NCBI RefSeq assembly: GCF_001642805.2 | Contig: NZ_CP016948.1 | Span: forward strand, 1,984,001 to 2,048,000 | Length of the DNA: 64,000 bases | Reading direction: 5' to 3' | DNA from: Serratia surfactantfaciens | GTDB lineage: Bacteria; Pseudomonadota; Gammaproteobacteria; Enterobacterales; Enterobacteriaceae | Shown: positions 62,106 through 64,000 of the stretch, piece by piece | How the letters are laid out: every line of letters starts with the position of its first letter | Position numbering within the stretch: the first letter of the stretch is position 1 | Notes under the pieces: model-generated | Seen by the model: the letters and a program-made list of their open reading frames with translations, nothing else | What the model was told of the DNA's origin: nothing | The model's database searches: none | Program-made: the position numbers and the translations under genes

Positions 62106-64000
62106 ATGATAACTACAGATGGTAATAATGCAGTCGCTTCCGTGGCCTATCGCACCAACGAAGTGATTGCCATCTACCCTATCACGCCGAGTTCTACCAT
62201 GGCTGAGCAGGCGGACGCCTGGTCCGGCGATGGCCGGCAAAATATCTGGGGCGATATCCCCCGGGTGGTGGAAATGCAGTCGGAAGGCGGCGCGATCGCC
62301 ACCGTGCACGGCGCTTTGCAGACCGGTGCGCTGTCGACCTCGTTCACCTCATCGCAGGGTCTGCTGCTGATGATCCCCACGCTGTACAAACTGGCCGGCG
62401 AGCTGACGCCATTCGTACTGCACGTCGCCGCGCGCACCGTGGCTACGCACGCGCTGTCGATCTTCGGCGACCATTCGGACGTGATGGCGGTACGCCAGAC
62501 CGGCTGCGCCATGCTGTGCGCCGGCAGCGTGCAGGAAGCGCAGGACTTCGCGTTGATCTCGCAGACCGCCACCCTCAACGCGCGCGTGCCGTTTATTCAT
62601 TTCTTCGATGGGTTCCGCACCTCGCACGAAATCAACAAGATCGTGCCGCTGAGCGACGATACGCTGCGACAAATGCTGCCGCAGGGAGCGATCGACGCTC
62701 ACCGCAGCCGGGCGCTGTCGCCGGATCATCCGGTGGTGCGCGGCACTTCCGCCAACCCGGATACCTATTTCCAGTCCCGCGAAGCCACCAACCCGTGGTA
62801 TGACGCCACCGGTCAGCACGTGATCGCGGCCATGGAAGCCTTCGCCGCCCTCACCGGCCGTCACTATCGGCCGTTCGACTATTACGGCCATCCGCAGGCC
62901 GAGCGCGTGGTGGTGGTGATGGGGTCCGCCGCCGGCACCTGCGAAGAAGTGATCGACACCCTGCTGACCCGCGGCGAGAAAGTCGGCGTGCTGAAAGTTC
63001 GGCTGTTCCGGCCGTTCTCCGCCAAACACCTGCTCGGCGCGCTGCCCGACAGCGTGCGCAGCGTCGCGGTGCTCGACCGTACCAAAGAACCGGGCGCGCT
63101 GGCCGAACCGCTGTATCTGGACGTGATGACCGCGCTGGCGGAAGCCTACAGCCAGGGGGAGCGCGCCACGCTGCCGCGGGTGATCGGCGGCCGTTACGGG
63201 CTGTCGTCGAAAGAGTTCGGCCCGGACTGTGCGCTGGCGGTGTTCCGCGAGTTGGCGCAGCCGCAGCCGCGCCCGCGTTTCACCGTCGGCATCTTCGATG
63301 ATGTCACCGGCCTTTCGCTGCCGCTGAGCGACGAAATCCTGCCGCAGCGCGCCTCGCTGGAAGCACTGTTCTACGGTTTAGGCAGCGACGGCTCGGTCTC
63401 GGCCACCAAGAACAACATCAAAATCATCGGCAACGCCACGCCGCTGTATGCCCAGGGCTATTTCGTCTACGACTCCAAAAAGGCCGGCGGCCTGACGGTA
63501 TCGCACCTGCGCGTCAGCGAGCAGCCGATCAACTCGGCCTATCTGGTCAGCCGCGCGGACTTCGTCGGCTGCCACCAGCTGCAGTTTATCGATAAGTACC
63601 AGATGGTCGAACGCCTGAAGCCCAGCGGCACCTTCCTGCTCAATACCCCTTACGGCGCCGACGAGGTCTGGTCGCGCCTGCCGCAGGAGGTTCAGGCACT
63701 GCTGCACCAACGCCAGGCGCGTTTCTATATCATCAACGCCGCCAAGCTGGCGCGTGAATGCCGGCTCGGCGCACGCATCAACACCGTGATGCAGATGGCG
63801 TTCTTCCATCTGACGCAGATCTTGCCGAGCGACGTGGCGCTGCAACAGCTGCAGGACGCCATCGCCCGCAGCTACAGCAGCAAGGGCCAAGAGATCGTCG
63901 AGCGCAACTGGCAGGCGCTGGGCGCCACCCGCAGCGCGCTGATTGAAATTCCGCTGCAGCCGGTCGACGGCAGCAGCCCGATGCGCCCGCCGGTGGTCTC
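62106..64000 (+). CDS. nifJ: Pyruvate:flavodoxin oxidoreductase NifJ/YdbK, 5' part
   Basis: The frame opens at ATG 62106 (AAGGTAAC upstream) and runs off the right edge, giving about 631 of an expected 1170 or so residues. The start MITTDGNNAVASVAYRTNEV, YPITPSSTMAEQADAW, TSFTSSQGLLLMIPTLYKLAGEL and FGDHSDVMAVRQTGC follow E. coli YdbK throughout. Visible are the pyruvate-binding domain I, domain II (PQAERVVVVMGSA) and the start of the gamma-like domain. The iron-sulfur and thiamine diphosphate regions lie outside. It oxidises pyruvate to acetyl-CoA with flavodoxin or ferredoxin as acceptor. Confidence 0.96.
   Translation, partial: MITTDGNNAVASVAYRTNEVIAIYPITPSSTMAEQADAWSGDGRQNIWGDIPRVVEMQSEGGAIATVHGALQTGALSTSFTSSQGLLLMIPTLYKLAGELTPFVLHVAARTVATHALSIFGDHSDVMAVRQTGCAMLCAGSVQEAQDFALISQTATLNARVPFIHFFDGFRTSHEINKIVPLSDDTLRQMLPQGAIDAHRSRALSPDHPVVRGTSANPDTYFQSREATNPWYDATGQHVIAAMEAFAALTGRHYRPFDYYGHPQAERVVVVMGSAAGTCEEVIDTLLTRGEKVGVLKVRLFRPFSAKHLLGALPDSVRSVAVLDRTKEPGALAEPLYLDVMTALAEAYSQGERATLPRVIGGRYGLSSKEFGPDCALAVFRELAQPQPRPRFTVGIFDDVTGLSLPLSDEILPQRASLEALFYGLGSDGSVSATKNNIKIIGNATPLYAQGYFVYDSKKAGGLTVSHLRVSEQPINSAYLVSRADFVGCHQLQFIDKYQMVERLKPSGTFLLNTPYGADEVWSRLPQEVQALLHQRQARFYIINAAKLARECRLGARINTVMQMAFFHLTQILPSDVALQQLQDAIARSYSSKGQEIVERNWQALGATRSALIEIPLQPVDGSSPMRPPVV

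Overview
The window is a chromosomal segment of a Gram-negative enterobacterium, most likely Serratia (marcescens group). This is inferred from the high-GC codon use and an enterobacterial gene order (ogt-fnr-uspE, pntAB, ydgH-ydgI, folM-rstAB, asr-ydgU-ydgD, hrpA-azoR, ydbL-ynbE-ydbH, ldhA-hslJ-ydbJ, nifJ). A fused ornithine-lipid acyltransferase of the OlsF type and an EmrE/SsmE-like pump also fit. No rRNA, tRNA, CRISPR array, integrase, transposase or phage structural gene was seen.

Region 1 (1-1085): the 3' end of a class I glutamine amidotransferase and a PdxK-type vitamin B6 kinase. Region 2 (1086-15989): an A/T-rich leader with two perfect inverted repeats, then eight co-directional, closely spaced or overlapping genes that I cannot assign to any described system. 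They are a Nudix-fold protein with a degenerate Nudix box, a Hint (hedgehog/intein) protein, six large proteins that share the same two sequence modules and are therefore paralogues, and a two-domain enzyme. That enzyme has an ABBA/DMATS-prenyltransferase-like N-terminal half and a terpene-cyclase-like alpha/alpha-toroid half carrying a DxDDTA motif. None has a visible signal peptide or membrane segment. This is the best candidate for a new system.

Region 3 (16053-19448): ycgR (c-di-GMP flagellar brake), an N-formylglutamate amidohydrolase-like gene and olsF. Region 4 (19604-31364): a sugar-catabolic locus. A DUF4091 glycosidase-like gene diverges from an ABC importer (binding protein, two permeases, ATPase), a Gfo/Idh/MocA protein and a NagK-like ROK kinase. 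These are followed by a DeoR/AgaR-type repressor, AgaS-like isomerase and KbaY-like aldolase. The combination suggests an N-acetylgalactosamine- or galactosamine-containing substrate taken up by ABC transport instead of the usual PTS. A shared CTTTCG(C/G)TT element precedes both main transcription units.

Region 5 (31670-64000): the conserved core genome. It holds a small fimbrial-like protein, ogt, two envelope proteins, fnr with an FNR-like box, uspE, pntAB, ydgH, ydgI and a two-gene unit behind a Fur-like box. Next come folM, the RstAB two-component system, an M32 carboxypeptidase, a Tus-type Ter site, a broken alpha/beta hydrolase, and asr behind an RstA-like box. The segment ends with ydgU, ydgD, hrpA, azoR, the YdbL/YnbE/YdbH envelope module, ldhA, hslJ, ydbJ, an SMR pump and the 5' part of nifJ. 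Functional links visible here are RstA with the asr box, FNR with its own promoter, the AgaR-type repressor with both sugar promoters, and YdbH with its lipoprotein partner YnbE.
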